Of a stretch of DNA of 64,000 nt, positions 25,522 through 34,340 are shown one piece after another. The notes beneath the pieces were generated by a model, which saw only the letters and a list, made by a program, of their open reading frames with translations, was not told the DNA's origin and searched no databases. The stretch is from Paludibacteraceae bacterium (GTDB taxonomy: Bacteria; Bacteroidota; Bacteroidia; Bacteroidales; Paludibacteraceae). The number at the start of each line of letters is the position of its first letter. The first letter of the stretch is position 1. The translations under genes and the position numbers were made by a program. The DNA is taken from assembly GCA_031292565.1 (NCBI GenBank), contig JARLGW010000011.1, positions 186,001-250,000 of the forward strand, given 5' to 3'.

Positions 25522-26562
25522 TTATTTGCTTTTTTTCTCTAAGTATTTTTCAAATCCACGGGTGTAAATCACCTTGTTTTTGCCATCCTTGCCGTCCTTG
25601 TAAATAAAGTAGGCATCCACCCCCGGAAGCTTTTGTAGCAGGCGCACGCTTTTTACCACGCCCAGCACCATGAACGCCGTGGCATACGCGTCGGCAGTAA
25701 TACATTCGGGTGCAATCACGCTCACGCTAAGTACATTATTGTTCTCAGGGTAGCCCGAATGCGGGTCTATCTCGTGGCTGTATTTCTTTCCCCTGTAATA
25801 ATAGAACTTGCGGTAATTTCCGGAGGTGGAAATGGCTATGTTTTTTAGCAAAACCACATCCTGTATTTGGCTGATGGTACTCGTGCTGTCGTCAATCGGT
25901 TTCTCAATACTGATTTTCCAAGCATCGCCTCTTGCGCTTACGCCTTTGGTGATAACCTCGCCGCCAATTTCCACCATGTAATTTTTTATGCCTTTGCTTT
26001 CGAGTAGCTTCCCGATGATGTCGCTCGAATAGCCTTGAGCCAAGGCGTTGGCATCCAGTTGTATTTTTGGGTTGTCCTTTACTATTTTGTTTCCCACCAA
26101 ATGCACCTTCTCGTATCCGATAACCGGTTTCAGGCTGTCCACCATGTGTTGTGTTACCTCTACCCGTTTGCCGTTGTTGAAGCCCCATAGCTTTACCAGT
26201 GGCCCCACCGTCATATCAAATGCCCCGTCGGTTTTTTTAGAAACCTCCTCGGCTACTGTGAAGACGCGCTTAAACAAGGTGTCCGCCTGCACCGCCGAAT
26301 CGTTCTTGTTGATAAGCGAAATGACAGACGTGGAATCGAACACTGAAAGCGATTTGTTGAAGTGCTCCAACGCTGCTTTTATTTCCTTTTGAAAGTTCCG
26401 CCCCCGTGCATCCAGGTACGTAATGTGGTAGGACGAGCCTTGTATATAGCCTTCCAACTTTACTTCCTTTATGGTTGGTTTCGGCTTTTCTTTGCTGCAT
26501 GCCGAAGTAAACAATACCAGCAGAATACCGATACAAATAGTTGTTGTTTTAAATAGCTTCAT
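25522..26562 (-). CDS. apbE: FAD:protein FMN transferase ApbE (lipoprotein)
   Basis: This 346-residue lipoprotein has the lipobox LVLFTSACSKEKPKP. It attaches FMN covalently to threonines of proteins such as NqrB/NqrC or Rnf subunits outside the cytoplasmic membrane. Family motifs are LEGYIQGSSYHITY, SVFDSTSVISLIN, DGAFDMTVGPLVKLWGF, KIQLDANALAQGYSSDII, NYMVEIGGEVITKGVSARGDAWKISIEKP, SGNYRKFYYYRGKKYSHEIDPHSGYP and CITADAYATAFMVLGV (metal site AxxTAxxD-like). It is complete. No nqr or rnf genes are in the window. A CGCAAAG-type dispersed repeat lies just upstream. Confidence 0.95.
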   Translation of the reverse strand: MKLFKTTTICIGILLVLFTSACSKEKPKPTIKEVKLEGYIQGSSYHITYLDARGRNFQKEIKAALEHFNKSLSVFDSTSVISLINKNDSAVQADTLFKRVFTVAEEVSKKTDGAFDMTVGPLVKLWGFNNGKRVEVTQHMVDSLKPVIGYEKVHLVGNKIVKDNPKIQLDANALAQGYSSDIIGKLLESKGIKNYMVEIGGEVITKGVSARGDAWKISIEKPIDDSTSTISQIQDVVLLKNIAISTSGNYRKFYYYRGKKYSHEIDPHSGYPENNNVLSVSVIAPECITADAYATAFMVLGVVKSVRLLQKLPGVDAYFIYKDGKDGKNKVIYTRGFEKYLEKKSK

Positions 26563-26592
26563 TGTTTATATCTGTTTTGCTTATTCTTTTAC

Positions 26593-26680
26593 ACTTGCGA
26601 TCTTTGCGAACCCTTTTGCGAACCTTGCGGTAAGCTCTCAACCGCAAAGGGCGCAAAGAAAACGCAAAGTACACCAAGGA
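26593..26680. repeat. Dispersed CTTTGCG/CGCAAAG inverted repeat, copy 1
   Basis: An imperfect inverted repeat between apbE and ogt. The left arm contains ctttgcgaaccc...ttgcgaaccttgcggt and the right arm accgcaaagggcgcaaag...cgcaaag. Related sequence appears at 27191-27250, 27273-27360, 32917-32947 and 48531-48660. Confidence 0.6.
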
Positions 26681-26686
26681 AATATT

Positions 26687-27148
26687 TTAGAGAGATTGTT
26701 GGGGTATTTCCAATTTCAACAAAAACTCCTTTTTATCCAATCCGCCCGCATAGCCCGTGAGTTTTCCGTTACGCCCTATCACCCGGTGGCAGGGAACTAT
26801 AATGGCTATCGGGTTGCGGTTATTGGCCTGCCCTATGGCTCTAGCCGCCTTAGGGTTGCCTATGGCTTGGGCAATATCGCCATAGCTTACCGTGTGGCCA
26901 AACGGTATTTGCCGTAATGCCATCCACACCGCTTGCTGAAAATTCGTGCCCACAGGTTGCAAAGGTAAATCAAAATCTTTTCTTTTGCCCGCGAAATATT
27001 CTTCCAGTTGCTTTTTTGCCTCTTGCCCCAACTTCCAATTCGTATTATCTACAGCAGTTGCGGCATCCACAAATTGCACGTGGCTGATATGGCTTTCTGT
27101 TCCTTGCAGTTGGAGTAGGCCAATGGGGGAATGATAGTGGGTGTGCAT
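26687..27148 (-). CDS. ogt: Methylated-DNA-protein-cysteine methyltransferase
   Basis: This 153-residue suicide enzyme removes alkyl groups from O6-alkylguanine. The active-site cysteine lies in IAIIVPCHRVIGRNGKLTGYAGGLDKKEFLLKLE (about residues 117-150). The helix-turn-helix arginine-finger region is FQQAVWMALRQIPFGHTVSYGDIAQAIGNPKAARAIGQANNRNP. The N-terminal Ada-type domain is short, as in Ogt. It is flanked on both sides by CGCAAAG/CACAAAG dispersed repeats. Confidence 0.95.
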   Translation of the reverse strand: MHTHYHSPIGLLQLQGTESHISHVQFVDAATAVDNTNWKLGQEAKKQLEEYFAGKRKDFDLPLQPVGTNFQQAVWMALRQIPFGHTVSYGDIAQAIGNPKAARAIGQANNRNPIAIIVPCHRVIGRNGKLTGYAGGLDKKEFLLKLEIPQQSL

Positions 27149-27190
27149 AATTTTTCTTTAGGTTAAAGTGGTGCAATATGTTTTTTCCTT

Positions 27191-27360
27191 TGTGCACTTT
27201 GCGGTTAGTTATTCCACCGCAAGGGTCGCAAAAGGTTTTGCAAGGAACGCTATTTTAAATTAGGGTAAAAATGCACTTTTCTTTGAGTTCTTTGTGTCAC
27301 CTTTGTGTTCTTGGTGGTTTTATTCACCACGAGGGGCACAAAGGGAAAACACAAAGTACA
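27191..27360. repeat. Two adjacent CGCAAAG/CACAAAG dispersed inverted repeats
   Basis: Element A (27191-27250) reads cactttgcggttag...ccaccgcaagggtcgcaaaagg. Element B (27273-27360) has ctttgtgtcacctttgtgttcttggtgg on one arm and ccacgaggggcacaaagggaaaacacaaag on the other. Both fold into long imperfect hairpins and fill the space between ogt and the dihydroorotase gene. Confidence 0.6.
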
Positions 27361-27370
27361 CTATTGGGGA

Positions 27371-28729
27371 CTACACGTTAAATACCAATTCTCTACCCCT
27401 CACGCTATCGTCAAACGTTCCGTTTTCGTACACCAGCTTGCCGTTTACAAAGGTATGGCTTACCTGATGGTTAAAGCTTACGCCTTCGTAGGGCGACCAT
27501 CCGCATTTACTTAGGATGTTGCCTTCGCCCACCGTCCAATGCTTGTTTCTATCCACCAGCACCAGGTCGGCATAATAGCCTTTGCGTATAAATCCACGTT
27601 TCTCGATGCGGAACAGTGTGGCGGGAGTGTGGCACATTTTTTCTATCACTTTTTCCACCGTTGTTTTGCCTTGCTTGGCCAGTTCCAGCATCAGCACCAG
27701 GCTGTGTTGCACCTGTGGCATGCCCGATACCGCTTGCCAGTAGTTGCCCGCCTTTTCCGAAAGCAGGTGAGGAGCATGGTCGGTACCCATCACGTCCAGT
27801 TTGTTGTTGTTAAACGCTTCCAGCAGGGCAGCCTTGTCGGTAGCCGATTTTATGGCCGGGTTGCATTTTATGCGTGCTCCCAACGTGTCGTACTGGCTGT
27901 CGTCGAACCACAAGTATTGTGGGCTGCATTCGCAAGTAATACGCTTTTGAGCCAATGGTGTTTGGTGGTCGAATAGCGAAAGCTCTTTTGCCGTGGAGAG
28001 ATGCAACACGTGCAAGCGTGAGTTGTATTGGTGCGCCAGGTTGATAGCCAACGCCGTGGTTTTGTAGCAGGCCTCCACGTTGCGAATTATGGGGTGGTAA
28101 CGAAATGGAATTTCGTCGCCCAGCTCCGCCTTATATTTTTCAATGTTCGCTTTAATGGTAGCATCGTCCTCGCTGTGAATGGCTACTAGCGTGGGCGATT
28201 CGGCAAATACCTTGGCTATAGCAGCATCGTTGTTCATCAGCATGTTGCCGGTGGAGGAGCCGAGAAACATTTTAATGCCGCACACCCTCTTGGGGTTGGC
28301 TTTCATCACTTCGTCAATGTTATTGTTGGTAGCACCGAGGTAGAAACTGTAGTTGGCCAGCGACTTTTGTGCCGCCAAGGTCGCTTTTTGCTCCCAAGCC
28401 TCCAGCGTGGTGGTTTGTGGTATGGTATTGGGCATGTCCATATACGAGGTGGTACCCCCCGCAACGGCGGCCTTGCTTTCGGAAGCCAAGTCGCCTTTTT
28501 GAGTAAGCCCCGGTTCCCTAAAATGCACGTGACTGTCTATCACGCCGGGAAACAAATACTTGTCTGTTGCATCAATTACTGTTGCCATTTGAAACATGTT
28601 GGCAGGAACATCATCTTTGAAAATCTTGCTGATTTTATCACCTTCAATTAAAACGGAACCTTTAAAGACATGACCCTCGTTTACAATTTTTGCATTGTGG
28701 AGGAGAATGCCACCTAAAGCACTACTCAT
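27371..28729 (-). CDS. pyrC: Dihydroorotase (amidohydrolase family)
   Basis: This 452-residue zinc amidohydrolase closes carbamoyl-aspartate to dihydroorotate in pyrimidine synthesis. It shows FPGVIDSHVHFREPGLTQKGDLASES (metal-binding HxH and substrate Arg), a middle IKMFLGSSTGNML with the bridging lysine in GIKMFLG, VAIHSEDD, RLHVLHLSTAKEL, and LDVMGTDHAPHLLSEK with the catalytic Asp. The C-terminal sheet is DLVLVDRNKHWTVGEGNILSKCGWSPYEG. These are class I dihydroorotase features, so the symbol could equally be pyrC or allB-like; context gives no ureide genes. A terminator separates it from the upstream GT2 gene. Confidence 0.9.
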   Translation of the reverse strand: MSSALGGILLHNAKIVNEGHVFKGSVLIEGDKISKIFKDDVPANMFQMATVIDATDKYLFPGVIDSHVHFREPGLTQKGDLASESKAAVAGGTTSYMDMPNTIPQTTTLEAWEQKATLAAQKSLANYSFYLGATNNNIDEVMKANPKRVCGIKMFLGSSTGNMLMNNDAAIAKVFAESPTLVAIHSEDDATIKANIEKYKAELGDEIPFRYHPIIRNVEACYKTTALAINLAHQYNSRLHVLHLSTAKELSLFDHQTPLAQKRITCECSPQYLWFDDSQYDTLGARIKCNPAIKSATDKAALLEAFNNNKLDVMGTDHAPHLLSEKAGNYWQAVSGMPQVQHSLVLMLELAKQGKTTVEKVIEKMCHTPATLFRIEKRGFIRKGYYADLVLVDRNKHWTVGEGNILSKCGWSPYEGVSFNHQVSHTFVNGKLVYENGTFDDSVRGRELVFNV

Positions 28730-28786
28730 GGTTATCTGTAATTTAAAATTTAATGACTTTAAAGATAGTAATTATAAAAAAGAAAA

Positions 28787-28844
28787 AGCATCGGGCGTAC
28801 TAATTTTTACAAAGATTTTTTGCCTTTTTTAGTATGCCCGATGC
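28787..28844 (-). terminator. Terminator of the polyprenol-phosphate mannosyltransferase gene
   Basis: A 15-bp stem (agcatcgggcgtact / agtatgcccgatgct, one wobble) surrounds a 29-base AT-rich loop. On the minus strand it is followed by TTTTTCTTTTTT. It separates the GT2 gene from dihydroorotase. Confidence 0.8.
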
Positions 28845-28870
28845 TTCCATTTCGTTGGTAACTTCTTATG

Positions 28871-29611
28871 TTATTTTTTTTTGAATCTATATGGATGCAG
28901 GATGCTATGAATTTTGAGCCTGATAACCCCGAATACGGCTTCACTAAAGATGCCTCCGTTCATTTTGGATACGCCCAGCACCCTGTTTACAAATATAATA
29001 GGTACCTCTACAATGTTGAATCCCAACTTGTAAGCGGTAAATTTCATTTCAATTTGGAACGCATATCCTTTGAACTTTATATGTTCAAGATCAATGGCTT
29101 CAAGCACAGCGCGGCGGTAGCATTTGAATCCTGCCGTGGTGTCGGCAATACTTACCCCTAACACGAAACGTACGTATTTGGATGCAAAGTACGACATTAA
29201 CACCCGGCTAATAGGCCAGTTTACCACGTTTACCCCGCTCACGTAGCGCGAACCGATAGCCACGTCGGCACCTTTTTCGGCACAAGCGGCACGTAGTTTG
29301 AGCAAGTCGTTGGGGTTGTGCGAAAAATCGGCATCCATTTCAAACACGAAGTCGTATTTGTGCCCCATCGCCCATTTGAACCCGGCAATGTAGGCGGTTC
29401 CTAATCCTTGTTTTCCCTTGCGCTCCAGCATGTGGAGCCTGTCGTTAAATTCCGTTTGGAGGGATTTTACGATGTTGGCCGTGCCATCGGGCGAACCATC
29501 GTCGATAATAAGCACATCAAAAGCGTGAGGTAAACCGAAAACAGTGCGAATGATGTTTTCTATATTTTCCTTCTCGTTGTAGGTGGGTATAATTACAAGA
29601 CTGTCTGACAC
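28871..29611 (-). CDS. Polyprenol monophosphomannose synthase (GT2, DPM1-like)
   Basis: This 246-residue soluble GT-A enzyme has LVIIPTYNEKENIENII, DVLIIDDGSPDGTANIV, FVFEMDADFSHNPNDLLKL (DxD) and VIGSRYVSGVNVVNWPISRVLMSYFASKYVRFVLG. It also has DTTAGFKCYRRAVLEAI and the C-terminal FVNRVLGVSKMN. This is the dolichol/polyprenol-phosphate mannosyltransferase pattern without membrane anchor. It would load mannose from GDP-mannose onto polyprenyl phosphate for envelope glycans or protein O-glycosylation, which is known in Bacteroidetes. Its neighbour dihydroorotase appears unrelated in function; the pairing is conserved in Bacteroidales as far as I recall. Confidence 0.92.
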   Translation of the reverse strand: MSDSLVIIPTYNEKENIENIIRTVFGLPHAFDVLIIDDGSPDGTANIVKSLQTEFNDRLHMLERKGKQGLGTAYIAGFKWAMGHKYDFVFEMDADFSHNPNDLLKLRAACAEKGADVAIGSRYVSGVNVVNWPISRVLMSYFASKYVRFVLGVSIADTTAGFKCYRRAVLEAIDLEHIKFKGYAFQIEMKFTAYKLGFNIVEVPIIFVNRVLGVSKMNGGIFSEAVFGVIRLKIHSILHPYRFKKK

Positions 29612-29745
29612 AGTGTTCTCTTTTTTAGTTAAAATTTTAGAGCAAATATATTATAAAATGTCGATATGAAAGATTAGGTTCGTTTATTTTTATGTTTATT
29701 TGCATAAAAATTTGAAATTTAATTTATATATACAACATACAGGAT

Positions 29746-31929
29746 ATGAAAAAATTAGTGTTAGCATTGGTAGCCTTACTATTTGTTGCCTCTGTATTTG
29801 CAGGAAAAGGTGAATCTTCGGACTTGCTGAGGGGCATTGTAAATGGCGATTATAATCCTAAAAAACCGCAAACCATCAAGTCCATGTCGGACGGGGAATC
29901 TTATACCCAACTTTCGGCTGACGGCAAAACCGTTACCAAGTACAGCTATAAAACCGGCAAAGCCGAACAGGTGCTTTTTGATGCCGATAAAACCCGTGGT
30001 GCAAAGATAAAAAATATTGAGGGTTATTTCTTTAGTCCGACCGAAAAATTAATGTTGGTTTATACCAATTCAGAAAAATTGTTTCGCCGTTCCTTCGTGG
30101 CCGATTACTATATCTTCGACCCCGAACGCAACAAACTGGAAACTTTGACCGACAGCACGGGCAAACAACGCGACCCGCTGTTTTCACCCAACGGACGGAA
30201 CATCGTTTTTTATCGTGGACATAATTTGTACTTGAAAAAATTGGACTACGACACCGAGTCGTCAGTTACCAAAGACGGAAGTGAAAACCTGTTCAACGGC
30301 GTTGCCGACTGGCTTTACGAGGAGGAATTCGGTATCACCAATTTGATAGCCTGGTCGCCGGACAGCAAGCTGATTGCTTATGTGAGTTTGAATGACTCGT
30401 TGGTTGGCTCTTATTCTTTTGACGTTTTCGGCGGGTATCCGTTCAAATCAAGTGCCGATTTGTATCCTACCGTTACCACTATCAAATATCCGAAAACGGG
30501 AACCGTGAATCCAAAACCTACCTTGAATGTGTTTGATGTTTATTACAAGTCGATTAAAAAGGTGGACTTAACGCAGGATACGGATATGTATATCCCCCGC
30601 ATCAAGTGGAGTGCCGATATGGAGCAAATAGCTGCTTTTGTGCTGAACCGTAATCAGAACCGATTGGAAATGTATTCGGTAAACTCGAAATCGTTAATTT
30701 CAACCTTGCTGCTTACCGACGAGGATAATGCATACGTGGATTATAGAAATATAGATTACATTCATTTCCTAAATGACAACCGATTTACTTTCGTGAGTGA
30801 AAAAGACGGCTATCGCCACCTGTATTTATATAAACCAAATGGGATTTTGGAGAAACAATTAACTTCCGGCAATTGGGATGTAACTGACGTGTATGGCTAC
30901 GATTCAATCAAAAAGATGTTCTATTTCCAAGCTGCCGAAAAATCGCCTATCGGTCGCGAAGTGTATAGCGTGGATATGAAAGGTAAACAAAACCTGCTTA
31001 CCGAGGATAAAGGTACCAACGATGCCTCGTTTAGCAGTGCGTTTACTTATTTTGTAAAAGAGAACAGTACCGCCAACACGCCAAATGTATATACCGTGTG
31101 TACGGCTTCGGGAAAGAAGGTGCGCGAACTGGAAGAAAATAAAGACTTGGCGCAACGGGTGGCATCTTTGCCTCAAAAGGAATTTTTGACGATTAAAAAC
31201 GATGAAGGCACGGAACTTAACGTGTGGATGATTAAGCCTGCCGGATTTGATGCCAATAAAAAATATCCGGTGATTATGTACCAATACAGTGGCCCGGATT
31301 CGCAAGCCGCGTTGGATGAATTTAGTACCGGGCTGGAACAACATCTTGCCGTGAGCGGTTTTACCGTGGTATGTGTGGATGGACGGGGCACAGGAGCCCG
31401 TGGTGCACAATTCCGTAAGTGTACGTATCAACATTTGGGTGAGCTGGAAGCCAAAGACCAAGTAGCTGCTGCCAAATACTTAGGCACGTTGGCTTACGTG
31501 GATGCAAATAAAATAGGCATTTGGGGCTGGAGTTATGGCGGGTTCACCACCTTGATGTCTATGAGTACGGGTGAAAAAGTGTTTGCCGCCGGAGTAGCCG
31601 TGGCACCTGCCACCGACTTTAAATTCTACGACACGGCTTATTCCGAACGTTACATGCGCCGCCCGGAAGAAAATATCGGCGGATACGACCGTAGTTCCCC
31701 TATGGCATTGGCTTCTAAACTGGAAGGTAAGCTATTGCTGGTTCACGGCACGGCGGATGATAATTGCCACATTCAAAACACGTACGAATATGCCGACCGC
31801 CTGGTGCAGGCCAACAAGCAATTCGATATGCAGATTTATACAAACAAAAGCCATAGCATTAAAGGTGGAAACACCCGTTATCATTTATACACCCGTATCA
31901 CTCAATTTTTCGTTGATAATTTGAAATAA
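29746..31929 (+). CDS. Dipeptidyl peptidase IV (S9 family)
   Basis: This 727-residue secreted serine peptidase removes X-Pro dipeptides. The signal peptide is MKKLVLALVALLFVASVFA. An eight-bladed propeller domain (about 60-480) includes LFNGVADWLYEEEFGI, whose glutamate pair binds the substrate N-terminus and is the mark of true DPP-IV. The alpha/beta hydrolase part has the nucleophile in GWSYGGF (Ser about 596), the acid in HGTADDN (Asp about 671) and the base in NKSHSIKGG (His about 703). Spacings are close to the human enzyme. It probably helps peptide use in the periplasm. A repeat hairpin immediately follows the stop. Confidence 0.95.
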   Translation: MKKLVLALVALLFVASVFAGKGESSDLLRGIVNGDYNPKKPQTIKSMSDGESYTQLSADGKTVTKYSYKTGKAEQVLFDADKTRGAKIKNIEGYFFSPTEKLMLVYTNSEKLFRRSFVADYYIFDPERNKLETLTDSTGKQRDPLFSPNGRNIVFYRGHNLYLKKLDYDTESSVTKDGSENLFNGVADWLYEEEFGITNLIAWSPDSKLIAYVSLNDSLVGSYSFDVFGGYPFKSSADLYPTVTTIKYPKTGTVNPKPTLNVFDVYYKSIKKVDLTQDTDMYIPRIKWSADMEQIAAFVLNRNQNRLEMYSVNSKSLISTLLLTDEDNAYVDYRNIDYIHFLNDNRFTFVSEKDGYRHLYLYKPNGILEKQLTSGNWDVTDVYGYDSIKKMFYFQAAEKSPIGREVYSVDMKGKQNLLTEDKGTNDASFSSAFTYFVKENSTANTPNVYTVCTASGKKVRELEENKDLAQRVASLPQKEFLTIKNDEGTELNVWMIKPAGFDANKKYPVIMYQYSGPDSQAALDEFSTGLEQHLAVSGFTVVCVDGRGTGARGAQFRKCTYQHLGELEAKDQVAAAKYLGTLAYVDANKIGIWGWSYGGFTTLMSMSTGEKVFAAGVAVAPATDFKFYDTAYSERYMRRPEENIGGYDRSSPMALASKLEGKLLLVHGTADDNCHIQNTYEYADRLVQANKQFDMQIYTNKSHSIKGGNTRYHLYTRITQFFVDNLK

Positions 31930-31938
31930 GAAAGCCCC

Positions 31939-31956
31939 CAACCCCCAAGGGGGTTG
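31939..31956. repeat. Short GC hairpin repeat (caaccccc-aa-gggggttg)
   Basis: A perfect 8-bp inverted repeat with a two-base loop follows directly after the peptidase stop codon. It belongs with the other C-run/G-run dispersed hairpins at 34180, 34291 and 35336. Confidence 0.55.
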
Positions 31957-31975
31957 AAAAACTAACACTTTGCTT

Positions 31976-32902
31976 ATGCAGGACAAAAGCGTTAAAGGCC
32001 ACACGGCCATGTTGGTAGCCAGTATCTTGTGGGGCTTGAGTGCTCCTGTTAGCAAGGAGGTGCTCAACGCCGGAGTTTCGGCTCTCACGCTTACCACGTT
32101 TCGCATGGTGGGTGGGGCTGCGGCTTTTTGGATCGCGTCTTTGTTCGTCAAGCAGGAGCACGTGAATCACAAGGATTTGCTGCAACTGTTTTTTGCTGCC
32201 TTGTTTAGCATTGTGCTCAATCAAGGCACGTTTGTGTTTGGTTTGTCGCTCACCTCGCCTATTGATGCTTCGGTGGTAACTACCATGTTGCCTATTGTTA
32301 CCATGATTGTGGCGGCCTTTTACCTGAAAGAGCCTGTAACGGGCAAAAAGGTGCTGGGCGTTTTTATCGGGGCTATGGGTGCTTTAATTCTTATTTTGAG
32401 CAACAAAGGAAATTTGGCTTCGCACTCCGGTAGCATTTGGGGTGATTTGCTTTGCTTGAGTGCCCAATTTAGTTTTGCTATTTACCTTACGTTTTTTCGG
32501 GATTTGATAAAGAAATATTCCGGCATTACCATTATGAAGTGGATGTTTATTTACGCGTCCATGTGTTTTGTTCCTTTTTCGTATCACGACCTAACACAAG
32601 TAAATTTCAGCGAAATACCCTCTGCGGTTTATTTGGAAATTGCTTACGTGGTGATAGGAGCCACGTTTGTTTCGTACCTGCTTATTATGGTTGCGCAAAA
32701 GACCCTTCGCCCCACTGTGGTGAGTATGTACAACTACGTGCAACCCATTGTAGCTTCCATTGTGGCGGTGGCAATAGGCATAGATACCTTCGGGCTGGTG
32801 AAAAGCATTTCCATCGTGCTTGTTTTTCTAGGCGTTTACGTGGTAACGCAAAGCAAATCCAGAGAGCAGATGGAGGCTTATGAAAAGCAGAAAGAGAATT
32901 AA
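31976..32902 (+). CDS. EamA/DMT superfamily transporter
   Basis: This protein of about 308 residues has ten predicted membrane helices in two EamA repeats. The first is GHTAMLVASILWGLSAPVSKEVLNAGVSALTLTTFRMVGGAA, and the second starts near GSIWGDLLCLSAQFSFAIYLTFFRDLI. The 'lla..lWG......k' and 'R......' signatures of drug/metabolite exporters are present. Substrate is unknown. The track begins at a TTG (31970); ATG 31976 two codons on is the natural start. It is followed 50 bp later by a sugar permease, but a shared role is not evident. Confidence 0.9.
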   Translation: MQDKSVKGHTAMLVASILWGLSAPVSKEVLNAGVSALTLTTFRMVGGAAAFWIASLFVKQEHVNHKDLLQLFFAALFSIVLNQGTFVFGLSLTSPIDASVVTTMLPIVTMIVAAFYLKEPVTGKKVLGVFIGAMGALILILSNKGNLASHSGSIWGDLLCLSAQFSFAIYLTFFRDLIKKYSGITIMKWMFIYASMCFVPFSYHDLTQVNFSEIPSAVYLEIAYVVIGATFVSYLLIMVAQKTLRPTVVSMYNYVQPIVASIVAVAIGIDTFGLVKSISIVLVFLGVYVVTQSKSREQMEAYEKQKEN

Positions 32903-32952
32903 GAAATATCAATAATAATCTTCGCGGTTTCGCGTCTTAGCGTTTAACAAAT

Positions 32953-34212
32953 ATGAAAAATAAAACGATGTATATCCCCTTGGGGATGATGTTCCTGCTT
33001 TATTTCTTTATCGCGTTTACCTCCGGGTTGAACAATCCCTTTGCCAAGGTGATACAAACCCAGTTCACCCTGTCCACGTTTGAATCGCAGTTCGGTAATT
33101 TTGCCTTTTTCTTTGCTTATTTGTTTATGGGCATCCCGGCTTCGATGGTGGTAAACAAAGTGGGGCATAAGAAAGCTGCCTTAATTGCATTGGCCGCCAT
33201 GTTTGTGGGGGTATGGATTGTGTTTGCAGGTGGAAATTTGGGTGCCATTTGGTTATATCTAGTGGGTATGTTCTGTTTGGGCTGCGCCATTACTATTTTA
33301 CAAGTGGTGGTAAATCCCTTGGTTACCGTCTTGGGGAGTAAAGAAGGGGCTAACAGCCGTATGAATTTCGCGGGAGCGGCCTCGTCATTGGGAGCTACTT
33401 TTGCTCCTATCGTGGTGGGGTTTATTATTGGCAACGCGGCGTTGGATAAACTTTCGGTTTCGGATGTCAATCCGTTACTCTATACCATGATGGCTTTGTT
33501 GGCAATGGTCTTTATCGTGTTGTCCTTCGTGTCTATCCCCGAAGTGGGTATCAGGCAAACAGCCGAAGATAAGCCGAATTATAAAGCATTGTTTACCCCG
33601 AATTTTATTTTCGGGTTGATCGCTATTTTCTTGTACGTGGGCTTGGAAGTAACCACGGCCAATATCACGAACCTGTATATGATTAATGACTTGAAAATGG
33701 ATGCAGGGGTGGCCGGAGCCATCGTGGGTACCTATTGGCTGTTGATGTTGGTAGGTAGGTTAGTTGGTGCAGCTATCGGTACCAAGGTGCAAAGCCGTCC
33801 GCAATTGATTATTGTTTCGTCGGCTGCATTAATCCTCTATTTGGCTGCCATGTTTGTTCCTTCGTCAATCAGCGTGATAATGCCGGCAGTGGATAGTCAT
33901 TTTCATCTTCTTTTTGCTCAGGTACCTGCTAATATATTACTACTGGTGTTGGTAGGGTTCTGCAATTCGGTGATGTGGACGTGTATATTTATCCTTGCTA
34001 CCGAAGGCTTGGGCAAACAAACAAATTTGGCTTCGGGCGTGTTTATGATGATGGTGTTTGGTGGTGGCATAGTTCCCGCTTTGCAAGGAAAACTGGTAGA
34101 TACGTCAGGCAACTTCCTTTCCAGCTATTGGGTAGGTGTGGTTTGTTTGGTGGTGATTTTGGGCTACGCGGTGAAGGCGACCCCTAAATCCCCTAAAGGG
34201 GACTTGGGCTAG
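32953..34212 (+). CDS. FucP/GluP-type sugar:H+ symporter (MFS)
   Basis: This 419-residue protein has 12 membrane helices and belongs to the L-fucose/glucose-galactose permease branch. It shows FFIAFTSGLNNPFAKVIQTQFTLSTFESQFGNFAFFFAYLFMGIPAS, then GLEVTTANITNLYMIND at the start of the second half, and GVFMMMVFGGGIVPALQGKLVD. It probably imports glucose or galactose by proton or sodium symport, given the ROK kinase 128 bp downstream. The last residues (TPKSPKGDLG) are encoded by a dispersed repeat, so the C-terminal tail is not family sequence. Natural homologues would be expected to end near GYAVKA. Confidence 0.9.
   Translation: MKNKTMYIPLGMMFLLYFFIAFTSGLNNPFAKVIQTQFTLSTFESQFGNFAFFFAYLFMGIPASMVVNKVGHKKAALIALAAMFVGVWIVFAGGNLGAIWLYLVGMFCLGCAITILQVVVNPLVTVLGSKEGANSRMNFAGAASSLGATFAPIVVGFIIGNAALDKLSVSDVNPLLYTMMALLAMVFIVLSFVSIPEVGIRQTAEDKPNYKALFTPNFIFGLIAIFLYVGLEVTTANITNLYMINDLKMDAGVAGAIVGTYWLLMLVGRLVGAAIGTKVQSRPQLIIVSSAALILYLAAMFVPSSISVIMPAVDSHFHLLFAQVPANILLLVLVGFCNSVMWTCIFILATEGLGKQTNLASGVFMMMVFGGGIVPALQGKLVDTSGNFLSSYWVGVVCLVVILGYAVKATPKSPKGDLG
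34180..34208 (+). repeat. 29-bp inverted repeat, left copy (inside the permease 3' end)
   Basis: acccctaaatcccctaaagg... is a perfect inverted match of 34291-34319, 82 bp away. It contains its own small hairpin (cccctaaagggg). It overlaps the permease coding end and supplies its last ten codons and stop region. Confidence 0.8.
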
Positions 34213-34290
34213 ACCTAGCAGCGGTTTTTATTCAAAGAAGATAATTGAAAAATAAGGAAATAAACGTAAAATAACTTAACTTAGTACAAA

Positions 34291-34319
34291 CCCAAGTCCC
34301 CTTTAGGGGATTTAGGGGT
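34291..34319 (-). repeat. 29-bp inverted repeat, right copy
   Basis: cccaagtcccctttagggga... is the exact reverse complement of 34180-34208. The pair could fold into one large hairpin around the 82-bp spacer, or they may be two insertions of the same dispersed element. It ends 21 bp before the ROK kinase start. Confidence 0.8.
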
Positions 34320-34340
34320 AACTAATTAATTTGCTAATTT

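Noticed and set aside
30904-31461. 185-residue minus-strand ORF inside the dipeptidyl peptidase gene
   Set aside because: It is a shadow of a long intact S9 gene with all catalytic residues. No start context or family match.
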